Source of the DNA: Betaproteobacteria bacterium
GTDB lineage: Bacteria > Pseudomonadota > Gammaproteobacteria > Burkholderiales > Casimicrobiaceae
DNA: 6,504 nucleotides
NCBI GenBank assembly: GCA_005888955.1
Contig: VBCS01000382.1
Location: forward strand, 1 to 6,504
Direction of reading: 5' to 3'
The first letter of the stretch is position 1. Every line of letters begins with the position of its first letter. The notes below the pieces were generated by a model. It searched no databases. It saw only the letters and a list, made by a program, of their open reading frames with translations, and had not been told where the DNA came from. Shown one piece after another: positions 1 through 5,822 of the stretch. A program made the translations under genes and the position numbers.

Positions 1-1
1 C

Positions 2-979
2 GGGCACCTGAACTCTGGTACATCGATCCCCGCCTCCAAGATCTACAGCGATGCAGGCATCCCCCAGGTCTCGCCATCCGCGACCAATCCGAAGCTGACC
101 TTGCAAGGCTTCAAGACCACGTTCCGCGTCATGGCGAACGATGTGCAGCAAGGTAGCGTAATCGGCAAGGAAGCGGTCACTTCACTCGGTGCCAAGAAGA
201 TCGCGATCATCGACGACAAGACGGCGTACGGCGCGGGCCTGGCCGACGAGACGGAGAAGGCCGCCAAGGCCGCCGGCGCGACCGTCGTCGCCCGCGAATA
301 TACCAACGACAAGGCCACCGACTTCAAGGCGATCCTGACCAAGATCAAGGCCAAGAATCCCGACGTCATCATGTACGGCGGCATGGACGCGCAGGGTGGT
401 CCGATGGTCAAGCAGATGAAGGAGCTCGGCATCAAGGCGAAGTACATCGCCGGTGACGGCGTGTGTTCGGCAGAATGGCCGAAGCTCGCCGGCGGCGCGG
501 CGGAAGGCCAATATTGCACTCAGGCCGGCCTGCCGCCGGACAAGATGCCGAACGCCAAGGACTTCGTCGACCGTTTCACCAAGAAGTACGGGCCGATCCA
601 GGTCTACGCTCCGTATTCGTACGATGCCGCGAACACGCTGATCGAGGCGATGAAAAAAGCCAACTCGGCCGATCCGGGGAAGTATCTTCCTGAGCTCGCG
701 AAGATCTCCTACGACGGCATCACCGCGAAGATCGAGTTCGATGAGCATGGCGACACCAAGAACGGCGCCATCACGCTCTATCAGGTCAAGGACGGCAAGC
801 TCATGCCCATGGCGGTCAACGTAGGCGGCAAGACCGAGAAAGTTGCGGCAGCCGCGCCGGCGCCTGCCGCCGCTCCGGCGCCCGCGGAACCGATGAAGAA
901 GGACGAGATGATGAAGGGCGAGATGAAGAAGGGGGAGATGAAGAAGGACGAAATGAAGAAAGACGAAAAGAAGAAATAA
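2..979 (+). CDS. livK: Branched-chain amino acid ABC transporter, periplasmic substrate-binding protein (5' partial)
   Basis: Periplasmic receptor that binds Leu/Ile/Val-type amino acids and delivers them to LivHM. The frame is open from base 2, so the signal peptide and roughly the first 70-80 mature residues lie outside the window; 325 residues are visible. They align by eye with E. coli LivK/LivJ: the GHLNSGTSIPAS stretch followed by SPSATNP (residues 25-31, with the ligand-contact Thr at about 28), the DDKTAYGAGLA segment (Tyr at about 76), and GDGV near 151-154, where E. coli has a Glu-containing loop. Two Cys (about 155 and 172) could form a disulfide. Unusually, the fold is followed by an Ala/Pro-rich linker (about 282-297) and a charged tail of five MxK(D/G)E pentapeptides plus KKK (298-325), absent from E. 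coli LivK. A strong terminator follows, as expected where the binding protein is made in excess over the permease. Exact substrate range (Leu/Ile/Val, or also other amides or amino acids) is inferred. Confidence 0.93.
   Translation, partial: GHLNSGTSIPASKIYSDAGIPQVSPSATNPKLTLQGFKTTFRVMANDVQQGSVIGKEAVTSLGAKKIAIIDDKTAYGAGLADETEKAAKAAGATVVAREYTNDKATDFKAILTKIKAKNPDVIMYGGMDAQGGPMVKQMKELGIKAKYIAGDGVCSAEWPKLAGGAAEGQYCTQAGLPPDKMPNAKDFVDRFTKKYGPIQVYAPYSYDAANTLIEAMKKANSADPGKYLPELAKISYDGITAKIEFDEHGDTKNGAITLYQVKDGKLMPMAVNVGGKTEKVAAAAPAPAAAPAPAEPMKKDEMMKGEMKKGEMKKDEMKKDEKKK
893..967 (+). repeat. Five tandem 15-base units encoding MxK(D/G)E pentapeptides in the livK tail
   Basis: Five in-frame 15-base units at 893, 908, 923, 938 and 953 encode MKKDE, MMKGE, MKKGE, MKKDE and MKKDE, followed by KKK and the TAA stop. 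The units differ by a few bases, some of them synonymous (GAG/GAA, AAG/AAA), so this is an older duplication or one held by selection on the protein rather than a fresh slippage product. The coding strand here is almost pure purine, unlike the neighbouring GC-rich sequence. The pattern resembles small exported proteins annotated as pentapeptide MXKDX repeat proteins in proteobacteria. Confidence 0.9.
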
Positions 980-997
980 CCGGAATTTAAACTTGGC

Positions 998-1024
998 AAC
1001 GGCGCCCTCGGGGCGCCGTTTTTT
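998..1024 (+). terminator. Intrinsic terminator between livK and livH
   Basis: A perfect 10-base inverted repeat (AACGGCGCCC / GGGCGCCGTT) surrounds a 3-base TCG core and runs into six consecutive T (1019-1024). In RNA this probably folds as a GC-rich stem of 8-9 pairs with a small loop and a U tail, a textbook Rho-independent terminator starting 18 bases after the livK stop. Because livHMGF lie just downstream on the same strand with no obvious promoter in the 100 bases between, it likely acts as a partial terminator that lowers permease expression relative to LivK. Confidence 0.9.
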
Positions 1025-1108
1025 CGTCCGGCGCGGCGGCCCGCCCCAAGCCGGGGATTGCTGAGGCGTCCTGTGCAGCGGAGAATCCGGACACGGACGC
1101 CGCGGGGT

Positions 1109-1116
1109 GGAGGAGG
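1109..1116 (+). promoter_or_regulatory. Strong Shine-Dalgarno that sets the livH TTG start
   Basis: GGAGGAGG lies 7 bases before a TTG at 1124. This is an almost ideal anti-16S match and spacing. It fixes the TTG as the livH start, although the frame stays open further upstream to a TTG at 1058 that would add a non-conserved, Arg/Gly-rich leader. No convincing sigma70 -35/-10 pair is seen between the terminator and this site. Confidence 0.85.
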
Positions 1117-1123
1117 AAACCGC

Positions 1124-2119
1124 TTGGACACTTTCCTGCAGCAGTTGATCAACGGGCTGACGCTGGGCAGCGTCTACGCCCTGGTGGCCCTCGGCTACAC
1201 GATGGTCTACGGGATCATCGGGCTGATCAACTTCGCACATGGCGAGGTCGTCATGATCGGCGCGATGGTGTCGCTGTCGGTCATCATGGCACTGCTCGGA
1301 GCGCATGCCCCGCTGCCGTCCGTGGTCATCATCCTGGCCGGACTGCTCGTCGCGATCACGGTCTGCATGGCCATCGCCTATGCGATGGAAAAGATTGCTT
1401 ACCGGCCGCTGCGCAAGGCGCCGCGCCTCGCGCCGCTGATCACCGCGATCGGCATGTCGATCATCCTGCAGAACCTCGCGTTGATCGTCTGGGGCCGGAA
1501 CTACCTCACGTTCCCGACCTTGATCCAGCCGACGCCGTACAACGTCCTCGGCGCGTCGATGACCGATTTGCAGATGCTGATCGTCGTGCTCGCCGGCTTG
1601 CTGATGGCAGGCCTGGTGTTCGTCGTGCAGCGCACCCGCCTCGGCATGGCGATGCGGGCGACGGCGCAGAATCCGCAGGTGGCAGGATTGATGGGCATCG
1701 ACATCAACGTCGTGATCTCGGCGGCGTTTGTGATCGGCGCCGCGCTGGCGGCTGTCGCCGGCCTGATGGTGATGACCTATTACGGCATCGCCCATTACTA
1801 CATGGGTTTCCTCCTGGGCCTGAAGGCGTTTACCGCGGCAGTCCTGGGCGGTATTGGCAATCTCGCCGGCGCGATGCTGGGCGGAGTCCTGCTCGGCATC
1901 ATCGAGGCGCTCGGCGCAGGATATATCGGCGATGTATCCAATATCTGCGGATTCCCGTTTCTCTCCGACTCGCTGCAGCAGCAATGCGCCGCCAGCGAGG
2001 GCCAGGTGAGCATGTTCGGCAGCAACTACCAGGACGTTTTCGCCTTCTTCGTGTTGATCCTGGTGCTCATTTTCCGGCCGTCGGGCTTGCTCGGCGAGCG
2101 GGTCAGCGAGCGCGCATGA
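1124..2119 (+). CDS. livH: Branched-chain amino acid ABC transporter permease LivH
   Basis: Inner-membrane permease that with LivM forms the translocation path for amino acids delivered by LivK. Translation from TTG gives 331 residues and begins with the conserved (M)DTFLQQLINGLTLGSVYAL pattern; the TTG is read as Met. Family landmarks are GYTMVYGIIGLINFAHGE (about 26-43), AYRPLRKAPRLAPLITAIGMSIILQN, the cytoplasmic coupling region beginning RTRLGMAMRATAQNP (about 170 on), and the C-terminal RPSGLLGERV. Most LivH proteins have about 290-310 residues. The excess is a segment of about 27 residues (272-298) between GYIGDV and GSNYQDVFAF that carries Cys275 and Cys288. It sits just before the last transmembrane helix, so probably on the periplasmic side. 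The stop TGA overlaps an ATG (ATGA, 2116-2119) that opens a short frame leading to livM. Confidence 0.95.
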   Translation: MDTFLQQLINGLTLGSVYALVALGYTMVYGIIGLINFAHGEVVMIGAMVSLSVIMALLGAHAPLPSVVIILAGLLVAITVCMAIAYAMEKIAYRPLRKAPRLAPLITAIGMSIILQNLALIVWGRNYLTFPTLIQPTPYNVLGASMTDLQMLIVVLAGLLMAGLVFVVQRTRLGMAMRATAQNPQVAGLMGIDINVVISAAFVIGAALAAVAGLMVMTYYGIAHYYMGFLLGLKAFTAAVLGGIGNLAGAMLGGVLLGIIEALGAGYIGDVSNICGFPFLSDSLQQQCAASEGQVSMFGSNYQDVFAFFVLILVLIFRPSGLLGERVSERA

Positions 2120-2211
2120 GCGGGCCAAGGCGCGGGCGGCCCTGCAGGCACTCGGCCCCCTCTGCGGGCAGCGCCGCGGCGACAGCCGCAAGCGTGGGGG
2201 TACACCCATGA
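2116..2211 (+). CDS. Possible 31-residue coupling ORF bridging livH and livM
   Basis: The livH stop forms ATGA (2116-2119). The ATG in it opens a 31-codon frame whose own TGA stop (2209-2211) again forms ATGA with the livM ATG at 2208. The product would be a basic peptide rich in Gly, Ala, Ser and Arg, starting MSGPRRGRPCRH, with no recognisable domain and no hydrophobic segment. It could be a coupling cistron that carries ribosomes across the 88-base gap, the remnant of a longer LivM N-terminus after a one-base frameshift, or chance. The livM frame itself is also free of stops through this gap but offers no ATG, GTG or TTG start there. No function is assigned and its reality is uncertain. 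Confidence 0.25.
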   Translation: MSGPRRGRPCRHSAPSAGSAAATAASVGVHP

Positions 2212-3293
2212 CCGCCCACGGGCGCGGCAAGTCGGTTCCACCCAAGGTCTGGGCGGGCGTCGTGCTGGTCGCGCTTGCGCTGGCGCTGCTGCCGTTCGTC
2301 GCCGCGCTCGCCGGCCAGGCGTGGGTGCGCATCCTCAATTTCGCGATGATCTACATCATGCTCGCGCTCGGTCTCAATATCGTCGTCGGCTTCGCGGGCC
2401 TCCTCGATCTCGGCTACATCGCGTTCTACGCGGTCGGTGCGTACATGTACGCGCTGCTCGCGTCACCGCACTTCGGTATCCATCTGCCGTTCTGGGTCAT
2501 CCTGCCGCTGGGCGCGGGACTCGCGTGCATCTTCGGCATACTCCTAGGCGCACCGACGCTGAAGCTGCGCGGCGACTATCTCGCGATCGTCACGCTCGGT
2601 TTCGGCGAGATCATCCGCATCTTTCTCAATAATTTGAATACGCCGGTGAACGTGACCAACGGTCCGCAGGGCGTCAACCTGATCGACCCCTTTCACGTCG
2701 CCGGCTTTTCCTTCGCCCGCGCGCAGAGCATCCTCGGCGTCCCGTTTTCCGGTCCGCAGAAGTACTACTACGTGCTGCTTCTGCTTACGATCGGCGTCAT
2801 CGTCATCAACATCCGGCTGCAGAACTCGCGGCTCGGCCGCGCCTGGGAGGCGATCCGGGAGGACGAGGTCGCGGCCAAGGCCATGGGCATCAACACCCGC
2901 AACGTGAAGCTCCTCGCGTTCGCGATGGGCGCGTCGTTCGGCGGCATCGCCGGAGGCATCTTCTCCGCGACGCAGGAGTTCGTCAGCCCGGAGAGCTTCG
3001 GGCTGTTCGAGTCGATCATCGTGCTGGCGATGGTCGTTCTCGGCGGCATGGGCAATATCCCCGGCGTGATCCTCGGTGCGATCCTGCTGACGCTGCTGCC
3101 CGAGGTTCTGCGCTCCACCATGGAACCGCTGCAGAACGCCTTGTTCGGGCGCGTGCTGCTCGACGCGGAAACGGTCCGGTTGCTCGTCTTCGGGATCGCG
3201 CTGGTCGCGATCATGCTGTATCGGCCGGCAGGATTGTGGCCCTCTGCGGTGCGCAAGCGCGAGCTCGAGGTTCCCAAGGTAGTCGCCGAATGA
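2208..3293 (+). CDS. livM: Branched-chain amino acid ABC transporter permease LivM
   Basis: Second inner-membrane permease of the Liv importer, partner of LivH. It has 361 residues, starting at an ATG 7 bases after a GGGGG Shine-Dalgarno-like run (2196-2200). A first hydrophobic helix spans about 14-35. Conserved blocks follow: GLNIVVGFAGLLDLGYIAF (about 55-73), LKLRGDYLAIVTLGFGEIIRI, the TNGPQGVNLI loop, the cytoplasmic coupling segment RLGRAWEAIREDEVAAKAMG (about 208-227), ESIIVLAMVVLGGMGNIPG and the C-terminal RPAGLWPS. The length fits betaproteobacterial LivM, shorter than the 425-residue E. coli protein, which has extra N-terminal sequence. Its stop overlaps the livG start by four bases (ATGA, 3290-3293), implying translational coupling. 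The upstream gap to livH is odd for this otherwise tightly packed operon. Confidence 0.95.
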   Translation: MTAHGRGKSVPPKVWAGVVLVALALALLPFVAALAGQAWVRILNFAMIYIMLALGLNIVVGFAGLLDLGYIAFYAVGAYMYALLASPHFGIHLPFWVILPLGAGLACIFGILLGAPTLKLRGDYLAIVTLGFGEIIRIFLNNLNTPVNVTNGPQGVNLIDPFHVAGFSFARAQSILGVPFSGPQKYYYVLLLLTIGVIVINIRLQNSRLGRAWEAIREDEVAAKAMGINTRNVKLLAFAMGASFGGIAGGIFSATQEFVSPESFGLFESIIVLAMVVLGGMGNIPGVILGAILLTLLPEVLRSTMEPLQNALFGRVLLDAETVRLLVFGIALVAIMLYRPAGLWPSAVRKRELEVPKVVAE

Positions 3294-4081
3294 GTCACCT
3301 CACGTTGCTCATCGCGGAGGACGTCTCCAAACGCTTCGGCGGCGTGCAGGCACTCGCCGACGTCTCCTTCACGATCAATCACGGCGAGATTTACGGCCTT
3401 ATCGGGCCCAACGGCGCCGGGAAAACTTCGCTGTTCAACGTGCTGACCGGCATTTATGCGCCGGACGGCGGCACGTTCAACTTCGATGGCGAGCCGCTCG
3501 AGCGGGTCAAACCCAACGAGGTGGCTGAGCGCGGAATCGCTCGGACGTTCCAGAATATCCGCCTGTTCCAGAACCTCTCCGCGCTGGAGAACGTCATGAT
3601 CGGCCGCCACGTGCGGACCCGAGCCGGCGTTTTCGGCGCGATCCTGCGCGACAAGGGCACGCTGGCCGAGGAGGCAGCCATCGAAAAGCGCTCCTACGAG
3701 CTGCTCGAATACGTCGGCGTCGCGAAGCGCGCCAACGATCTCGCCAAACATCTCGCCTACGGGGACCAGCGCCGCCTCGAGATCGCCCGTGCGCTTGCGA
3801 CCGAGCCGAAGCTCCTCGCACTCGACGAGCCGGCCGCCGGCATGAACGCGACCGAGACGCAGGCGCTGAAACGCCTGCTCGAGGACATCCGCCGCGACGG
3901 CATCACCATCTTGCTGATCGAGCACGACATGAAGCTGGTGATGAGTGTGTGCGACCGTGTGCTGGTCCTCGACTACGGCAAGAAGATCGCCGAAGGGACG
4001 GCGGCTACGGTGCAGAATGATCCGAAAGTGATCGCCGCGTATCTGGGCGGAGAGGTCACGCTCAATTTGAAGGGTGCATAG
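3290..4081 (+). CDS. livG: Branched-chain amino acid ABC transporter ATP-binding protein LivG
   Basis: Cytoplasmic ATPase that pairs with LivF to drive import through LivHM. It has 263 residues. Seen directly: Walker A GPNGAGKT (39-46), Q-loop Gln88 in ARTFQNIRLF, ABC signature LAYGDQRR (155-162; the non-canonical LAYGDQ in place of LSGGQ is common in LivG), Walker B LLALDEP (175-181 with catalytic Glu180), D-loop AAGMN (182-186), and switch His212 in LLIEHDMKLVM. The C-terminus ends YLGGEVTLNLKGA. The ATG at 3290, overlapping the livM stop as ATGA, is chosen over an upstream in-frame start at 3236 because the latter adds 18 unconserved residues buried in livM. The stop TAG abuts the livF start with no gap. 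All catalytic motifs are intact. Confidence 0.96.
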   Translation: MSHLTLLIAEDVSKRFGGVQALADVSFTINHGEIYGLIGPNGAGKTSLFNVLTGIYAPDGGTFNFDGEPLERVKPNEVAERGIARTFQNIRLFQNLSALENVMIGRHVRTRAGVFGAILRDKGTLAEEAAIEKRSYELLEYVGVAKRANDLAKHLAYGDQRRLEIARALATEPKLLALDEPAAGMNATETQALKRLLEDIRRDGITILLIEHDMKLVMSVCDRVLVLDYGKKIAEGTAATVQNDPKVIAAYLGGEVTLNLKGA

Positions 4082-4804
4082 GTGACGACGCCGCTGCTGG
4101 AGCTCAAGGATCTGCAGGTCGCCTACGGCGGCATCCAGGCGGTGAAGGGGATCGACTTGAGCGTGGATCAGGGCGAGCTGGTCTGCCTCATCGGCGCCAA
4201 CGGCGCCGGCAAGACGACTACGCTCAAGGGCATCACCGGCCTGCAACCGATCAAGTCCGGAAAGATCCACTACGCCGGAGAGGACATTACGGGCAAGCCC
4301 GCGTTCCAGCTCGTCCGGAAAGGCTTGTCGATGGTGCCAGAAGGCCGGGGAGTTTTCGGCGCGCTTACGATCGAGGAAAACCTCGCGATGGGCGCCTACG
4401 CTCGCGACGACCGAGCGGCGATCAAGGATGACGTCGAGCGCGTTTTCGGCCTGTTTCCGCGGCTCAAGGAGCGGCGCAAGCAGACCGCCGGAACGCTCTC
4501 CGGCGGCGAGCAGCAGATGCTGGCGATGGGACGCGCACTGATGTCGCGGCCGAAGCTCCTGCTGCTCGACGAGCCGTCGATGGGACTCGCTCCACTCATG
4601 GTGCAGAAAGTCTTCGAGACGGTCATGGCCGTCTCCAAAGAGGGAGTCACGATACTTCTCATCGAGCAGAACGCCAAGCTCGCCCTCGAGGTCAGCAGCC
4701 GCGGCTACGTGATGGAAAGCGGCGAGATCACGCTGCAAGGAAAAGCGAAGCAGCTGCTCTCAGACCCGAAGGTGCGCGCGGCGTACTTGGGTGAAGCCGC
4801 GTGA
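4082..4804 (+). CDS. livF: Branched-chain amino acid ABC transporter ATP-binding protein LivF
   Basis: Second ATPase of the Liv importer, 240 residues, starting with GTG directly after the livG stop. A GAAGGG Shine-Dalgarno (4069-4074) lies 7 bases upstream, inside the livG end. Motifs: Walker A GANGAGKT (38-45), VPEGRGVF at the Q-loop position (Glu87 in place of Gln, a LivF hallmark), signature LSGGEQQM (139-146), Walker B LLLLDEP (159-165 with Glu164), and Gln196 in LLIEQNA where other ABC ATPases carry the switch His, also typical of LivF. These two substitutions separate it from LivG and support the assignment. It ends AAYLGEAA, a common LivF terminus. The next plus-strand gene begins 36 bases later without a terminator. 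Confidence 0.96.
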   Translation: MTTPLLELKDLQVAYGGIQAVKGIDLSVDQGELVCLIGANGAGKTTTLKGITGLQPIKSGKIHYAGEDITGKPAFQLVRKGLSMVPEGRGVFGALTIEENLAMGAYARDDRAAIKDDVERVFGLFPRLKERRKQTAGTLSGGEQQMLAMGRALMSRPKLLLLDEPSMGLAPLMVQKVFETVMAVSKEGVTILLIEQNAKLALEVSSRGYVMESGEITLQGKAKQLLSDPKVRAAYLGEAA

Positions 4805-4840
4805 GGTCGGATCGGAGCAGGCGCCCGTTCTGAGCGCGCC

Positions 4841-5560
4841 ATGGACGCGCCGCCATCTTCGCTCGCGAGCTCACTGCCGCGCGCGGTGCCGGCCGCCAGC
4901 GCGCTGACCTGGTTCGAAGCCGCGATGCGCATGTTCAAGCGGGCGCCCATGCTGTGGTGCGCGCTCGGATTCATCACGCTGGCGAGTAAGGTCGCGCTCG
5001 AGCTTATCCCCGGCATCGGGCGGGCTGCGTCCGAAGTCATCGTCCCGGTCATCGAATGCGGGCTTTTGATCGGCGCCGCGGAGCTCGATCGCGGCAGGCC
5101 GCTGGCGATCGGCCATGCTTTTGCGGCATTTCGAGCGCCGCCGCGCGCATTGGCCGCGATCGTCGTCTCTGCCCTGCTGGTTTCCGCCGCGGAAACAGCC
5201 ACCGCCTATGCGCTGGCGGAAGTCAACCTGCTCGCCGATCCGACCGATGTGCGCCTCACGACGGGCGTGCTTGTCGCGGTGATCAGCGCGGCGACGTTCG
5301 CCTCTCTGCCGCTTGTCTTCGTCCCGTTCGCGGCGCTGTTCGCGCAGGCGCGATTCGTCGCGGCGTTCGCAGCGAGCCTGCGCGGCTTTGCGCTCAATAT
5401 CGTACCGCTGCTGCTGTTCGGCCTGCTATCGCTGGCGCTGACTTTGGTCGGACTGCTGCTGTTCTGGATCGGGCTCGTCGCCGTGTTGCCGCTGCTCGCG
5501 GCGGCGAGCTACGCGGCGTGGAAGGATATCTACAGAGCGCCGGCGCTGCTCACGCCGTAG
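4841..5560 (+). CDS. Multi-pass inner-membrane protein, BPSS1780-like family
   Basis: Predicted integral membrane protein of 239 residues with unknown biochemical role. Hydrophobic stretches lie near residues 38-57, 64-82, 104-125, 142-168, 185-207 and 209-225, suggesting five or six helices. The layout resembles my memory of the betaproteobacterial BPSS1780 family: a Trp/Phe-containing amphipathic start followed by a basic FKRAP turn (24-36), a Pro-Gly-Ile-Gly break (57-60), a PVIECGLLIGAAELDRG block (69-85), and a terminal SYAAWKDIYR (223-232) like the YxxxxDIF end of that family. The ATG at 4841 has only a poor Shine-Dalgarno, but the frame is closed by a TGA at 4802 with no start in between. 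It is 36 bases from livF and likely read from the liv operon. Its stop overlaps the convergent acylphosphatase gene by 11 bases. Family membership is moderately certain; function is not inferred. Confidence 0.75.
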   Translation: MDAPPSSLASSLPRAVPAASALTWFEAAMRMFKRAPMLWCALGFITLASKVALELIPGIGRAASEVIVPVIECGLLIGAAELDRGRPLAIGHAFAAFRAPPRALAAIVVSALLVSAAETATAYALAEVNLLADPTDVRLTTGVLVAVISAATFASLPLVFVPFAALFAQARFVAAFAASLRGFALNIVPLLLFGLLSLALTLVGLLLFWIGLVAVLPLLAAASYAAWKDIYRAPALLTP

Positions 5561-5822
5561 TGACGATTTCGAATTCGGCGACATCGGTTGCCGCGGGCTC
5601 GACGGCTACGCGCGCCACCCGCGCCGCGGGGGGCCCGTGGCGGGCCCACGCGATCACGGCCTCGACATCGGCCTCGGACCCCGCGACGACGGCCTCGACG
5701 CTGCCGTCGCGGCGGTTTCTGACCCAGCCACGAAGACTTCGCGCGCGTGCTTCGTCGGCGAGCGCATAGCGGAACCCGACGCCCTGCACCTGGCCGCTGA
5801 TCGTGAGCCGGCGCGCAATCAT
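5550..5822 (-). CDS. acyP: Acylphosphatase
   Basis: Small cytoplasmic enzyme that hydrolyses acyl phosphates such as acetyl phosphate or 1,3-bisphosphoglycerate to the carboxylate and phosphate. The length of 90 residues is typical. The two acylphosphatase signatures are both present: GQVQGVGFRYAL (10-21) with the phosphate-binding loop and catalytic Arg18, and GWVRNRRDGSVEAV (32-45) with catalytic Asn36. The middle WARHGPPAARVARV and the ending FEIVTTA fit the alpha/beta sandwich. The ATG overlaps the Nudix stop by four bases (ATGA on the minus strand, 5822-5819), so translation is probably coupled to the upstream gene. The 3' end overlaps the convergent membrane-protein gene by 11 bases. 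The physiological substrate cannot be read from sequence. Confidence 0.95.
   Translation of the reverse strand: MIARRLTISGQVQGVGFRYALADEARARSLRGWVRNRRDGSVEAVVAGSEADVEAVIAWARHGPPAARVARVAVEPAATDVAEFEIVTTA

Noticed and set aside
1025..1108. Possible promoter or leader for livH after the terminator
   Set aside because: No convincing -10 or -35 elements and no conserved riboswitch-like fold could be made out; only the Shine-Dalgarno is clear.
182..2338. 718-codon open frame on the minus strand across livK, livH and the start of livM
   Set aside because: It is antisense to strongly conserved genes, and its translation is a low-complexity His/Arg/Asp/Leu-rich mix typical of the reverse frame of GC-rich coding DNA. 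No domain or plausible start is visible.
2768..4738. 656-codon open frame on the minus strand across livM, livG and livF
   Set aside because: It is the same kind of codon-bias shadow; all three sense genes have intact catalytic or structural motifs.
4801..4840. Possible promoter between livF and the membrane protein gene
   Set aside because: Only 36 bases, GC-rich, with no recognisable -35/-10 pair; read-through from the liv operon is simpler.
5056..5769. 237-codon plus-strand frame spanning the end of the membrane protein gene and the acylphosphatase gene
   Set aside because: It is out of frame with the hydrophobic protein and antisense to a clear acylphosphatase; its product is Arg/Ala-rich without structure.
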